Positions 1 through 8,533 of a stretch of DNA of 60,279 nt are shown here, in pieces. Positions within the stretch are counted from its first letter, which is position 1. Each line of letters starts with the position of its first letter. Source of the stretch: Alistipes sp. (GTDB lineage Bacteria > Bacteroidota > Bacteroidia > Bacteroidales > Rikenellaceae); assembly GCA_017623115.1 (NCBI GenBank), contig JAGAPT010000007.1, positions 1-60,279 on the forward strand, in the 5' to 3' direction. Under the pieces are notes generated by a model. It did no database searches, was not told where the DNA came from, and was given only the letters and a program-made list of their open reading frames with translations. Both the position numbers and the translations under genes were made by a program.

Positions 1-42
1 CCCTTATCAAAGGGAGGTTTGGTGGGTTTGTCTACATCTACT

Positions 43-62
43 GCGGTAGACGAGGCTCGAAC
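43..62. repeat. 20-bp duplicate of the tRNA-Gly 3' end
   Basis: These 20 bases are identical to positions 200-219, which are the last 20 bases of the tRNA-Gly acceptor/T-arm half (same orientation, 157 bp apart). The bases that would form the rest of a tRNA are absent and the T-stem cannot form, so this is not a second tRNA gene. Such a copy of a tRNA 3' end is the usual footprint left by tyrosine-recombinase integration or by decay of a tandem tRNA copy. No integrase is visible in the window. Confidence 0.7.
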
Positions 63-86
63 CCACGCTGCGCGTGGGTGTTTTTT
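62..86 (+). terminator. Rho-independent terminator for a gene left of the window
   Basis: A perfect 7-bp stem (CCCACGC / GCGTGGG, loop TGC) at 62-78 is followed by TG and six T. It would stop plus-strand transcription coming from outside the window. No plus-strand gene ends nearby inside the window. Confidence 0.5.
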
Positions 87-160
87 CGCGATGTGTTATT
101 TACACCCCCGACCCCTGGAAGGGGCGTTGAGGGTCGCTCGTCGAAGACCCCTCCTCCTTC

Positions 161-197
161 AACACAAAAAGAGAGCCATGTGCTCTCTTTTTGTGTT
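161..197 (-). terminator. Terminator of tRNA-Gly
   Basis: A perfect 16-bp inverted repeat (161-176 and 182-197, loop of 5) starts immediately after the tRNA 3' end on the minus strand. The stem contains its own A5/T5 tracts, so it can serve as an intrinsic terminator in either direction. Confidence 0.7.
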
Positions 198-198
198 G

Positions 199-271
199 AG
201 CGGTAGACGAGGCTCGAACTCGCGACCCTCAGCTTGGGAAGCTGATGCTCTACCGACTGAGCTACTACCGC
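199..271 (-). tRNA. tRNA-Gly (anticodon CCC)
   Basis: Read on the minus strand the 73 nt fold as a full cloverleaf: acceptor GCGGTAG/CTACCGC (7 bp), D-stem GCTC/GAGC, anticodon stem TCAGC/GCTGA with loop TTCCCAA (anticodon CCC, decoding GGG), five-base variable region, and T-arm with TTCGAGC. The discriminator base is T (U73), as is common for bacterial tRNA-Gly. The 3' CCA is not encoded. It has its own promoter upstream and a hairpin terminator directly after it. Confidence 0.93.
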
Positions 272-282
272 ATTTCGGTCTA

Positions 283-313
283 CAAAGGTAGGCCGAAATT
301 TTGAAATTGCAAA
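283..313 (-). promoter_or_regulatory. Promoter of tRNA-Gly inside an inverted repeat
   Basis: On the minus strand TTTG (313-310), 19 nt and TACCTTTG (290-283) match the Bacteroidetes -33/-7 promoter. The -7 box sits inside a 12-bp inverted repeat (272-283 / 288-299, one G-T mismatch, loop AAAG) that abuts the first base of the tRNA. Confidence 0.7.
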
Positions 314-316
314 CCT

Positions 317-2224
317 TTAGCCGAGTAATTTTTTCAGCGAGGCAAGGTTTTTCTCGCTCGTGAGTTTCTTACCCTCCGGCGTATAAAGGTCGTCGATACG
401 ATCCTTGAAGTAGGTCTCGACCTTATTGCGTACAATCTTCATCGTACTGTTCACCAAACCATTCTTCTCCGTGAAGGCCTCATCGACAATGGCCAAAGCA
501 CCAGGCAACCAGCGATGCGGGAACTCATCACCATAGATGCCGCCCTTGCGGTATTTGTCAATCTCACCACCGATGAGTTTCGCTGCTGCCTCGGCCTTCT
601 CGCCCTCGGCGACCTCCTTCAACTCACGCTTCAGGGCCTCCTTGTTCGGCACAATCACAGCCGTCGTATAGGGGCACTGGTTGTTGTAGAGGATAATCTG
701 GTCGATGAGCGGCGACTTATCGACAATAGCCTCCTCCATACCCTCGGGGCTGTACTTCTCGCCATCGCTCGAAATCAGCAGGCTCTTGAAGCGGCCCAGC
801 ACATAGAGGAAACCATCGTGGCCCATGTAACCCATATCGCCCGTGTAGAGCCATCCGTCACGCACCGTGTCAGCCGTCGAATCGGGATTCTTCCAATAGC
901 CGGCCATCACATTCTCGCCATAGATGACAATCTCACCCTTCTCGCCTACCGGCATGTCGTTGCCATCAGCATCTTTAATCTTCAGGTCAATGCCCTTCAG
1001 CACCTTACCCGACGAGCCAAAGCGACAGCACTTGGGCCACGGCGAATTGGCCGAAATAATCGGCGTAGCCTCCGAGAGGCCATAGCCCTGGAACATCGGA
1101 ATACCGATTGCGTAGAAGAAACGCTGCAACTCCGAGTCGAGCAGTGCACCACCACCCACGAAGAAGCGCAACTCGCCACCAAAGGCCTCACGCACCTTGC
1201 TGAAGAGAATCTTGTCGAAGAACCATACAGCGGGCTTCAAGATGCAACGCCAGCCGCGACCCTTCGTATAGGCATCCTGGTTGTAGCAGTAGGCGGTCTT
1301 CAAAGCCAGTTTGAAGAGCTTTTCGGTCGTGGGACCCTTGGCACGAATCGACGACTCGATGTTCTTGCGGAAGTTCTTGGCCAAAGCCGGCACCGAAAGG
1401 AGGAAGTGCGGTTTCACCTCGCGGATATTCAGCGGCACATTACGCAGCGTCTCCATCGGCGTAGCACCCACCTGCGTCGTGGCAACTGCAGCACCACGAG
1501 CAATCATGATGTAGAAACCGGCCACGTGTGCAAAGCAGTGGTCGAGCGGCAGGATGATGAGCGTGCGCCATCCCTCGGGAATCGTGATACGCGTCAAGGC
1601 CTGCTCGACATTCGAGGTGTAGTTGCGATGCGTCAGCACCACACCCTTCGGATCGGCCGTCGTACCCGACGTGTAGGTAATCGTAGCGTAGTCGTCATTC
1701 TGCAAGGCGCGGCTGATGGCCATAAACTCCTCACGGTGCTCGGGAAGCCAGGCATGACCCTGCTCCTTCAACGCTGCGATAGTCATCTCGCCTTCGGCTT
1801 CGGGCTTCACCTTGTCGCCCATGATAATCACCGTCTTCAGCAACGGCAGGCGGTCACGAATCGAGCGAATCTTGTGAATCTGCGTCGACGACACGAAGAT
1901 GGCCGTCACCTCAGCATGCCACAAGCGGAAATAGAGATCGTTAGCCTCCTCCAACTTAATCGACAAGGGTACGCTGATGCAACCGGCATAGAGCAGACCC
2001 AACTCCGAGATAATCCAATCGTTGCAACCCTCGGCAAGAATCGAAATACGCTCCTTGGGGGTGATACCGTGGGCAACCAAACCGGCACCTACAGCCAACG
2101 CATCGACGTGAGCCTCCTTGTAGGTCGTCGGCTCAAACTTCGTGGTTTTCTTCTCCAAGAGGAAGGTGTTGTCGCCATATTTGGCAACCGAATCCTCAAA
2201 GAGGTCAATCAAAGTCTTCTTCAT
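317..2224 (-). CDS. Long-chain acyl-CoA synthetase (AMP-forming)
   Basis: This 635-residue soluble enzyme belongs to the AMP-binding (ANL) superfamily. It would activate fatty acids in two steps, through an acyl-adenylate to acyl-CoA. The P-loop-like A3 motif YTSGTTADPKG is at about residues 184-194. A5 appears as GYGLSEATP, A7 as YTGDMG followed by a GR hinge, and the lysine near the C-terminus lies in NSTMKIVR. The length fits the FadD/FadD15-like long-chain class. It starts 26 bp after lepA on the same strand with no promoter or terminator between them, so it is probably co-transcribed from the lepA promoter. Substrate length cannot be read from the sequence. It is followed by the separately promoted tRNA-Gly. 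Confidence 0.9.
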   Translation of the reverse strand: MKKTLIDLFEDSVAKYGDNTFLLEKKTTKFEPTTYKEAHVDALAVGAGLVAHGITPKERISILAEGCNDWIISELGLLYAGCISVPLSIKLEEANDLYFRLWHAEVTAIFVSSTQIHKIRSIRDRLPLLKTVIIMGDKVKPEAEGEMTIAALKEQGHAWLPEHREEFMAISRALQNDDYATITYTSGTTADPKGVVLTHRNYTSNVEQALTRITIPEGWRTLIILPLDHCFAHVAGFYIMIARGAAVATTQVGATPMETLRNVPLNIREVKPHFLLSVPALAKNFRKNIESSIRAKGPTTEKLFKLALKTAYCYNQDAYTKGRGWRCILKPAVWFFDKILFSKVREAFGGELRFFVGGGALLDSELQRFFYAIGIPMFQGYGLSEATPIISANSPWPKCCRFGSSGKVLKGIDLKIKDADGNDMPVGEKGEIVIYGENVMAGYWKNPDSTADTVRDGWLYTGDMGYMGHDGFLYVLGRFKSLLISSDGEKYSPEGMEEAIVDKSPLIDQIILYNNQCPYTTAVIVPNKEALKRELKEVAEGEKAEAAAKLIGGEIDKYRKGGIYGDEFPHRWLPGALAIVDEAFTEKNGLVNSTMKIVRNKVETYFKDRIDDLYTPEGKKLTSEKNLASLKKLLG

Positions 2225-2250
2225 AATCTTTATTGAGGTTTTGATAGGTT

Positions 2251-4041
2251 TTAATCCATTTTGAGCACAGCAAGGAAGGCCGATTGCGGCACCTCGACAT
2301 TGCCGATTTGGCGCATACGCTTCTTACCCTTCTTCTGCTTCTCGAGCAACTTGCGTTTACGCGAAATATCACCGCCGTAGCACTTCGCCGTCACATCCTT
2401 ACGCACCGCCTTCACCGTCTCGCGAGCGATAATCTTGGCACCAATGGCAGCCTGAATGGCGATATCGAATTGCTGACGCGGGATAAGCTCTTTGAGTTTC
2501 TCGCACATCTTACGACCGAAATCGTAGGCATGGTCGGCAAAGATGAGCGACGAGAGCGCATCGACCTGCTCACCATTGAGCAGAATATCGAGTTTCACGA
2601 GGCGACTCGGCTGGAAGCCTGTGCGGTGGTAGTCGAACGAGGCGTAGCCCTTCGAGATAGACTTCAGTTTATCGTAGAAATCGAAGACAATCTCCGAGAG
2701 CGGCATATCAAAATTAACCTCGACACGATCCTGCGTGATGAAGGTTTGGTTCTTCATCGTACCACGCTTGTCGATGCAGAGTTTGATGACATTGCCCAAG
2801 AACTCGGCCTTCGTAATGATTTGCGCCTCGATATAGGGCTCTTCGATTTTAGCAATTTTGGTTACTTCAGGCAATCCCGAGGGGTTGTGTACCTCCAGCA
2901 CCTCGCCCATCGTCGTCGAGATGCGATACGAGACGTTCGGCACGGTCGTAATGACATCCATATCGAACTCACGATAGAGGCGTTCCTGGATAATCTCCAT
3001 ATGCAGCAAGCCGAGGAATCCGCAGCGGAAACCAAAGCCCAAGGCAAGTGACGACTCCGGCTCGAAGGTGAGCGAGGCGTCATTCAACTTCAGTTTCTCG
3101 AGCGAGGCACGCAAATCCTCATAGCGGTCGGCCTCCACCGGATAGACACCGGCAAAGACCATCGGCTTGACATCCTCAAAGCCGGCAATAGCCTCCGAGC
3201 AGGGAGTGGCAATCGAGGTAATCGTATCACCCACCTTCACATCGGCCGAGTTCTTGATACCCGAGCAGATGTACCCCACATCGCCGGTGCGAATCTCCTG
3301 GCGGGGCACCATTTTGAGTTTCAGCACTCCTACCTCATCGGCATCATATTCCGAGCCTGTATTGAAGAATTTGACCTGCTCGCCCTTGTGAATCGAGCCG
3401 TTGAAGACACGGAAGTAGGCGATGATACCACGGAAGGGGTTGAATACCGAGTCGAAAATCAAGGCCTGCAACGGAGCCTCGGGGTCGCCCTTCGGAGCAG
3501 GAATACGGGCAATAATGGCCTCCAGAATCTCCTCGACACCAAGACCCGTCTTACCCGATGCCAGCAAGATATCCTCCTCTTTGCAACCAATGAGGTCGAT
3601 GACCTGGTCCTTTACCTCGTCAATCATTGCCGAATCCATATCGATTTTATTCAACACGGGGATAATCTCGAGGTCGTTACCCACAGCCAGATAGAGGTTC
3701 GAGATGGTCTGCGCCTGAATGCCCTGCGTGGCATCGACCACCAGCAGCGCACCTTCACACGAGGCGATGGCACGCGAAACCTCATACGAGAAGTCGACGT
3801 GTCCCGGGGTATCAATCAGGTTGAGCACATATTGCTCGCCATCACGCGCCGTATATTCCATCTGGATGGCGTGGCTTTTGATGGTGATACCCTTCTCGCG
3901 CTCGAGCTCCATATCATCGAGCACCTGTGCCTGCATCTCTCGCTGGTTGAGCGTATTGGTGAACTCCAAAAGGCGGTCGGCCAACGTACTCTTACCGTGG
4001 TCAATGTGGGCTATGATGCAAAAGTTGCGTATGTGTTTCAT
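2251..4041 (-). CDS. lepA: Elongation factor 4 (LepA), ribosomal back-translocase GTPase
   Basis: This 596-residue protein is co-linear with LepA/EF4, a translational GTPase that acts on stalled or mistranslocated ribosomes. G1 is AHIDHGKST (residues about 10-18), G3 is DTPGHVDF and G4 is NKID. The GTPase is followed by domain II, two EF-G-like alpha/beta domains and the LepA-specific C-terminal domain, which has the basic segment GKKRMRQIG near the end. The start fits the family ([16 protein letters not shown]). A promoter on the minus strand lies about 20 nt upstream, and the acyl-CoA synthetase follows in the same transcript. Confidence 0.97.
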   Translation of the reverse strand: MKHIRNFCIIAHIDHGKSTLADRLLEFTNTLNQREMQAQVLDDMELEREKGITIKSHAIQMEYTARDGEQYVLNLIDTPGHVDFSYEVSRAIASCEGALLVVDATQGIQAQTISNLYLAVGNDLEIIPVLNKIDMDSAMIDEVKDQVIDLIGCKEEDILLASGKTGLGVEEILEAIIARIPAPKGDPEAPLQALIFDSVFNPFRGIIAYFRVFNGSIHKGEQVKFFNTGSEYDADEVGVLKLKMVPRQEIRTGDVGYICSGIKNSADVKVGDTITSIATPCSEAIAGFEDVKPMVFAGVYPVEADRYEDLRASLEKLKLNDASLTFEPESSLALGFGFRCGFLGLLHMEIIQERLYREFDMDVITTVPNVSYRISTTMGEVLEVHNPSGLPEVTKIAKIEEPYIEAQIITKAEFLGNVIKLCIDKRGTMKNQTFITQDRVEVNFDMPLSEIVFDFYDKLKSISKGYASFDYHRTGFQPSRLVKLDILLNGEQVDALSSLIFADHAYDFGRKMCEKLKELIPRQQFDIAIQAAIGAKIIARETVKAVRKDVTAKCYGGDISRKRKLLEKQKKGKKRMRQIGNVEVPQSAFLAVLKMD

Positions 4042-4062
4042 GCTTCCTATCTAAAATTCGCG

Positions 4063-4093
4063 CAAATATACGAAAAAAAGTGGAAAGCACAAA
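4063..4093 (-). promoter_or_regulatory. Promoter of lepA
   Basis: On the minus strand TTTG (4093-4090), 19 nt and TATATTTG (4070-4063) match the Bacteroidetes consensus. The predicted start of transcription gives a leader of roughly 17 nt before the lepA ATG. Confidence 0.75.
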
Positions 4094-4140
4094 AGCCTCT
4101 TTACAGAGGCTCGGCCACACTCCATCAGAATGCCTCATTT

Positions 4141-4171
4141 TTTGTTTTTTTCGTTTCGATTTGTATCTTTG
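4141..4171 (+). promoter_or_regulatory. Promoter of lysA
   Basis: TTTG (4141-4144), 19 nt and TATCTTTG (4164-4171) lie 31 bp before the lysA ATG. Together with the lepA promoter this makes a divergent intergenic region. Confidence 0.8.
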
Positions 4172-4202
4172 CGCCCAAATCGTTCAAAAATAAAGAGAAC
4201 CC

Positions 4203-5363
4203 ATGTTAAGTCGTCAACTTGCACAGAAACTGCGTGCCTACGAAACCCCCTTCTATCTCTACGATATGGCCTTGCTGCGCCAAACGCTGGAAAGTGTCGT
4301 CTACGAATCGAAACGCTACGGCTACCACCTCCACTACGCCATCAAAGCCAACTACGACGACCGCCTGCTGGCTGTCATTCGGGAGTATGGATTGGGCATC
4401 GACTGTGCCAGCGGCAATGAGTTGCGCAAGGCTATCGAGGCGGGATTCGACCCTCAACAGATTGTCTACGCCGGTGTCGGCAAGCGGGACAAAGAGTTGC
4501 GCTATGCCATCTCGCAGAAGATTCTGGCCATCAATGCCGAATCAATTGAAGAGTTATACCTCATCGACCAACTTTCGGCCGAGGCGGGATGTAAAACCGA
4601 CGTAGCACTGCGTATCAACCCCGACATCGACCCCAAGACGAACCACTGTATCGATACGGGTCAGGCGGATAGTAAGTTCGGTATCTCGTACGAGGAGATT
4701 CTGGAGCAGGCCGAGGCATTGAAAGCCCTGCCGAACATCAACATCGTCGGCATTCACCTCCACATCGGTTCGCAGATTCGCGAATTGCACGTCTTCGAGA
4801 ACATGTGCAACAAGGTCAATGTGATTGTCGAGAACCTCGAATCGCTCGGTTTCTCGTTCCGCTTTGTCGATGTGGGTGGCGGTCTGGGTGTCAACTATGA
4901 TGTTCCTGAGAACGAGCCTATTCCGAATTTTGCCTCGCTCTTCTCGATTATCCACAACCACCTCAAGGTGGGCGACCGTGAGGTACACTTCGAGTTCGGA
5001 CGTGCCATCGTGGCCGAATGTGGCGAGCTGATTACGTCGGTACTCTTCAACAAGACCACGGCTACGGGTCGTCGGTTGGTGATTGTCGATGCCTCGATGA
5101 CCGAGCTGATTCGCCCGGCCCTCTACGGCTCGTACCACAACATCGAGAACATCACTTCGGAGGAGACGCTCACCTCGAAATACACCATCGTCGGTACGGC
5201 TTGCGAGTCGACCGATGTATTCCAAGAGAACGTCAGCCTGAAGCGCACGAAGCGTGGCGACCTGATTTCGCTCAAATCGGCCGGTGCCTATGGCATGTCG
5301 ATGGCCTCGCGCTACAACCTGCACGACCTGCCGGGGGCTGTATACAGCGATGAAATCGAGTAG
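4203..5363 (+). CDS. lysA: Diaminopimelate decarboxylase
   Basis: This PLP enzyme of alanine-racemase fold type III (386 residues) removes CO2 from meso-diaminopimelate to give L-lysine, the last step of lysine synthesis. The PLP lysine is K48 in HYAIKAN. The phosphate-binding glycine stretch is VDVGGGLGV, and the substrate/dimer cysteine motif CESTDVF lies near residue 341. HLHIGSQI is the conserved barrel motif. The length is slightly short but complete. A DMT permease follows after 6 bp, probably in the same transcript. A related decarboxylase such as carboxynorspermidine decarboxylase is less likely given the CESTD motif. Confidence 0.93.
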   Translation: MLSRQLAQKLRAYETPFYLYDMALLRQTLESVVYESKRYGYHLHYAIKANYDDRLLAVIREYGLGIDCASGNELRKAIEAGFDPQQIVYAGVGKRDKELRYAISQKILAINAESIEELYLIDQLSAEAGCKTDVALRINPDIDPKTNHCIDTGQADSKFGISYEEILEQAEALKALPNINIVGIHLHIGSQIRELHVFENMCNKVNVIVENLESLGFSFRFVDVGGGLGVNYDVPENEPIPNFASLFSIIHNHLKVGDREVHFEFGRAIVAECGELITSVLFNKTTATGRRLVIVDASMTELIRPALYGSYHNIENITSEETLTSKYTIVGTACESTDVFQENVSLKRTKRGDLISLKSAGAYGMSMASRYNLHDLPGAVYSDEIE

Positions 5364-5369
5364 CAGACC

Positions 5370-6266
5370 ATGTGGTTAGCATTAGCATTTACGTCGGCAG
5401 CCCTACTCGGGTTGTACGATGCCGCCAAGAAAAAGGCCCTCACCGGTAACGCTGTGTTACCGGTGTTGCTCTTTAATACCCTCTTCTCAACGCTGCTCTT
5501 CCTGCCGATGATGCTCTCCGCCGAGTTCGGCTTGGAGTGGTTTACGGGAACTCTCCTGGAGATGCCGACAGGCAACCTGCATGCGCACGCCCTGGTAATG
5601 CTCAAAGCCATCATCGTGCTCACCTCGTGGATTTTCGGCTACTTCGGTATCAAGCACCTCCCCATTACGCTCGTGGGTCCTATCAATGCCACACGTCCCG
5701 TGATGGTGCTCGTAGGAGCCATGCTCGTATTCGGCGAACGGCTGAATCTCTATCAATGGATTGGCGTGTTGCTCTCGATGGGCTCACTCTTTCTGCTGAG
5801 CCGTGCGGGTCGCAAAGAGGGGGTGCGCTTCACCCATAATCGTTGGGTGGTATGCGTCTTTTTCAGTGCCTTGGTCGGAGCGTTGAGTGGGCTCTATGAC
5901 AAATTTATCATGCAACAACTCGACCCGCTCTTCGTGCAGAGTTGGTACAACCTCTATCAGTTGCTGTTGATGGGTGTGCTGGTCTTGCTGTTGTGGTTTC
6001 CGCGCCGAGCCATCGACCATTTTCGGTGGAGCTGGGCCATTCCACTCATTTCGATTTTCTTGTCGCTGGCCGACTTCGCCTACTTCTACGCCCTGAGCGA
6101 CGAGGAGGCTCTTATCTCGGTGGTGTCGATGGTGCGCCGCAGTTCAGTCGTCATCTCCTTCCTCTGTGGAGCGGTACTCTTCCACGAGCAGAATCTCAAA
6201 GCCAAGGCCTTCGATTTAGTACTGATTTTGGTCGGCATGCTTTTCCTCTACCTCGGCACGAGGTAA
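5370..6266 (+). CDS. DMT/EamA-family permease
   Basis: A 298-residue integral membrane protein with about ten hydrophobic helices arranged as two related halves (roughly residues 1-135 and 150-298). This is the layout of drug/metabolite transporters of the EamA type. It begins 6 bp after lysA and shares its transcript, which hints at export or uptake of lysine or a related amine (inference only). The last 19 bp overlap the end of the convergent serine-hydrolase gene. The substrate is not recognisable from the sequence. Confidence 0.8.
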   Translation: MWLALAFTSAALLGLYDAAKKKALTGNAVLPVLLFNTLFSTLLFLPMMLSAEFGLEWFTGTLLEMPTGNLHAHALVMLKAIIVLTSWIFGYFGIKHLPITLVGPINATRPVMVLVGAMLVFGERLNLYQWIGVLLSMGSLFLLSRAGRKEGVRFTHNRWVVCVFFSALVGALSGLYDKFIMQQLDPLFVQSWYNLYQLLLMGVLVLLLWFPRRAIDHFRWSWAIPLISIFLSLADFAYFYALSDEEALISVVSMVRRSSVVISFLCGAVLFHEQNLKAKAFDLVLILVGMLFLYLGTR

Positions 6267-7585
6267 GCCACACTATCCACCTCATTGTGAGGAATTAAAG
6301 ATTCTGTCGAAACAAACAAATCACGCCCCTCGGGCCACTGCCGTACCCGATCGAGTGCCGTGCGTACCGTAGGGCCGATGCGATTCGTGAATCGGGCACC
6401 TCGGTAATTACTCGTATTGGCAATCAGGGCAAAACTCAACCCATTGGGACGACTCTCGATATAGGCGCAGGTACCCGACATCGTACCGGTACGGGTCAGC
6501 ACCGAGCCATGGGTTCGCGCCCAACCATAGCCAAATCCGCCCTTCTGTTTCGGGATACGCATCTCATCGATGCTTCGCTTCGTGAGGATATCGGGTACAT
6601 CGGGCTTGCCGTCAATCGAAGCCACCAGACGCATCAGTTCAGCAGCCGAGGCAACCCATGCGCCGGCGCCCTGCAATCCGGTGATATTGTTACCGCCATA
6701 TTCGCGCGGACGTCGTTCGCCCGAGCCGTCATACGACTCGATCAATTCGCCCGGGTCATGGCCATAATACTTCACCTCGTGGGGATAACGCTCCTCGTAG
6801 TAGTTGCGTGCGATGTGCATATCATAGCACCCCGCAGGACGTAATACATGCGTTTGCAGGTACTCCTCGTAACGCATGCCCGACACCCGTTCGATAATCA
6901 TCGAGAGCACCAGATAGCCAATATTCGAATATTGCGCCGAGCCACCCGGATTATCGCGCAGGCGTTGTCCCAACTGGAAGCGTACCAAATCCTCGGCCGA
7001 GAGGGTCGTCTGCTTATTGGTCCAGCGCATCACATCGGCCGAACGGAACATCGGGTCGCCCAAGCGACGACTGAAGCCCGAGGTGTGGTTCAAGAGGTGG
7101 CGCACCGTGATTTTCGGCACACGTTTATCCCGATATTCGGTAAATTCGTTCAGAATACCCTTCTCGCCAAAGACCGTGCGATCGGTAGTGAGCAACCCCT
7201 CATCGACGAGTTTCATGATACCGATGGCCGTGATGAGTTTCGAGGCCGAGGCGATGCGAAAAATATCTCCCGCTTCGGCAGCACGTTCCGCCTCCTTATC
7301 GGCCCAACCGAGCCCCTTGGCATAGAGCAGTTGCTCGCCCTGCATCACCGCCAACGAGATGCCGCGAATATTGTTGCGAGCCATCCAATTGGTCAGATAA
7401 CGCTCCATACGTTGCACCTCCTTCATCTCGGAGTGCACGTTGCGCAGTGTATCGTTCAGCCGATAAGCCGACACATCCTCCTCCTCGGCATAGGGCTGCC
7501 CGGCATGAGGCTGACAGCTGCGCACCACCAACACCACGCCCGACAGAAACATGGCTAACACCAGGAAAAGTTTATAACGATACAC
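6248..7585 (-). CDS. Serine hydrolase, class C beta-lactamase/PBP4* family
   Basis: A 445-residue secreted or membrane-anchored serine hydrolase of the beta-lactamase (PF00144) fold. An N-terminal hydrophobic segment (about residues 5-22) ends near a cysteine (C24). The SxxK motif is SASK at S113-K116, the YxN motif is YSN near residue 219, and an RTGTMSG stretch corresponds to the third (KTG-like) motif. Members include esterases, DD-peptidases and D-aminopeptidases, so the substrate cannot be named. The start codon is GTG, placed only about six bases after a TATCTTTG box, so the mRNA may be nearly leaderless. The next in-frame ATG (residue 12) would cut into the signal segment. Confidence 0.85.
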   Translation of the reverse strand: MYRYKLFLVLAMFLSGVVLVVRSCQPHAGQPYAEEEDVSAYRLNDTLRNVHSEMKEVQRMERYLTNWMARNNIRGISLAVMQGEQLLYAKGLGWADKEAERAAEAGDIFRIASASKLITAIGIMKLVDEGLLTTDRTVFGEKGILNEFTEYRDKRVPKITVRHLLNHTSGFSRRLGDPMFRSADVMRWTNKQTTLSAEDLVRFQLGQRLRDNPGGSAQYSNIGYLVLSMIIERVSGMRYEEYLQTHVLRPAGCYDMHIARNYYEERYPHEVKYYGHDPGELIESYDGSGERRPREYGGNNITGLQGAGAWVASAAELMRLVASIDGKPDVPDILTKRSIDEMRIPKQKGGFGYGWARTHGSVLTRTGTMSGTCAYIESRPNGLSFALIANTSNYRGARFTNRIGPTVRTALDRVRQWPEGRDLFVSTESLIPHNEVDSVAYLVPR

Positions 7586-7590
7586 CTATG

Positions 7591-7621
7591 CAAAGATAGT
7601 CGGTAAAATCCAAACTACAAA
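7591..7621 (-). promoter_or_regulatory. Promoter of the serine hydrolase
   Basis: On the minus strand TTTG (7621-7618), 19 nt and TATCTTTG (7598-7591) end five bases before the GTG start at 7585. The predicted transcript therefore begins at or within a few bases of the start codon. Confidence 0.7.
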
Positions 7622-7658
7622 AAAAACACCCTCTGCAAAATCGCAGAAGGTGTTTTTC
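7621..7658. terminator. Terminator after the NigD-like lipoprotein gene
   Basis: A hairpin of 11 bp with one mismatch (7626-7636 / 7643-7653) is flanked by an A-run on the left and T5 on the right, so it can work in both directions. It lies 18 bp beyond the stop of the upstream minus-strand lipoprotein gene. Confidence 0.7.
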
Positions 7659-7675
7659 TTGGCTCATCCAATGGA

Positions 7676-8380
7676 TTACAAGCCAAATTGACTCCACTGA
7701 TAAACACGGGTCAGGGTTGCATCCTCCGTAGCTCCCTTCATGAAGAACTCAACGCCCTCCGTGCTGTCGATATAATCGGCGAACTCGCTAAAGTCGAAGG
7801 TGTAATAACCCACACCATTCTTCTCGGTCTCCGCGGGAGCCGAACTCTTGTGGCAGATTTCGAGGCGCAGGTAATTGCGATCTGTCGTCGGTTTCTGTTC
7901 GTCGAGCACCAGCGTAAAGGCGTGCGTCGATTCCTCCGTACAATGGTAAATCAACGAAATATCCAACACATCGCGCGTCAAATGCACGATACTATGGGGC
8001 CAATAGTTGTAATCGTAGATATCCAATGCCGCATTGCTATACTCGGTCGTTGTGCCCTGCACCACAGCGGTATTGGCATAGTCAAAACGCACATAGCCGT
8101 AGAGCGTAATATAGGTACCACCATAGCTCTGCGAAACCTCAACGGGACTATACAGAATCAACATGCGGTCGCCCCACTGAAGGCTCGTAGGCATCTGCAC
8201 CTTCGCATCCTGCTGCGTCAGCATCTTGCCATCGTCAGTACGATAGGTAATAGCTCCCGAGGTGCCCTCCACCTTCACAAAGGTCGAATCCGACCAATAC
8301 TCCGTGTTGGTCTCGTTACACGACACCGAGGTCAATGCCACCAGGGCAGCAACCATCATCATTCCAATTTTCTTCATCAT
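7676..8380 (-). CDS. Putative NigD-like lipoprotein
   Basis: A 234-residue lipoprotein precursor with signal peptide and lipobox ending at C21 (TSVSC). The mature part resembles NigD-like Bacteroidetes proteins in order and spacing: a short OB-like N-terminal half containing GDRMLILYS, then a beta-rich half with repeated aromatic residues and a YLRLEICH strand. This match is from memory of the family and is moderate. No enzymatic motif is seen. It has its own promoter about 65 nt upstream and its own terminator, so it is monocistronic. Function unknown; outer-membrane or periplasmic location is expected. Confidence 0.6.
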   Translation of the reverse strand: MMKKIGMMMVAALVALTSVSCNETNTEYWSDSTFVKVEGTSGAITYRTDDGKMLTQQDAKVQMPTSLQWGDRMLILYSPVEVSQSYGGTYITLYGYVRFDYANTAVVQGTTTEYSNAALDIYDYNYWPHSIVHLTRDVLDISLIYHCTEESTHAFTLVLDEQKPTTDRNYLRLEICHKSSAPAETEKNGVGYYTFDFSEFADYIDSTEGVEFFMKGATEDATLTRVYQWSQFGL

Positions 8381-8451
8381 TTTGTCTCTTTTAATTATTC
8401 GTTTCCTTTATTTTTCTCTCTCCAAACGTAAATCTTGTGCGATTTAGTGCC

Positions 8452-8480
8452 CAAAGATACAACTAATTTTTCGATTTCAA
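8452..8480 (-). promoter_or_regulatory. Promoter of the NigD-like lipoprotein gene
   Basis: TATCTTTG (8459-8452, minus) with a partial -33 box TTG 18 nt upstream (8480-8478). It lies about 70 bp before the ATG at 8380. Confidence 0.55.
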
Positions 8481-8533
8481 GCACTCTTGCGCGGTTTTTG
8501 CACCCGAAGTAATGTCACTTAAACAACAGTCGT

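Noticed and set aside
1-198. Possible small genes in the first 200 bases (for example a 90-codon plus-strand frame)
   Set aside because: The frame crosses two terminator hairpins and the antisense of tRNA-Gly; no coding signal is credible.
515-2236. Long plus-strand open frame (573 codons) over the acyl-CoA synthetase gene
   Set aside because: It is antisense to a gene with clear family motifs, its translation has no recognisable domain, and it has no promoter or start context. GC-rich codon use leaves antisense frames open.
4094-4111. Small hairpin (7-bp stem) upstream of lepA with TTTT on the minus strand
   Set aside because: No minus-strand gene ends upstream of it, and its T-run is the -33 box of the lepA promoter, so it was not called a terminator.
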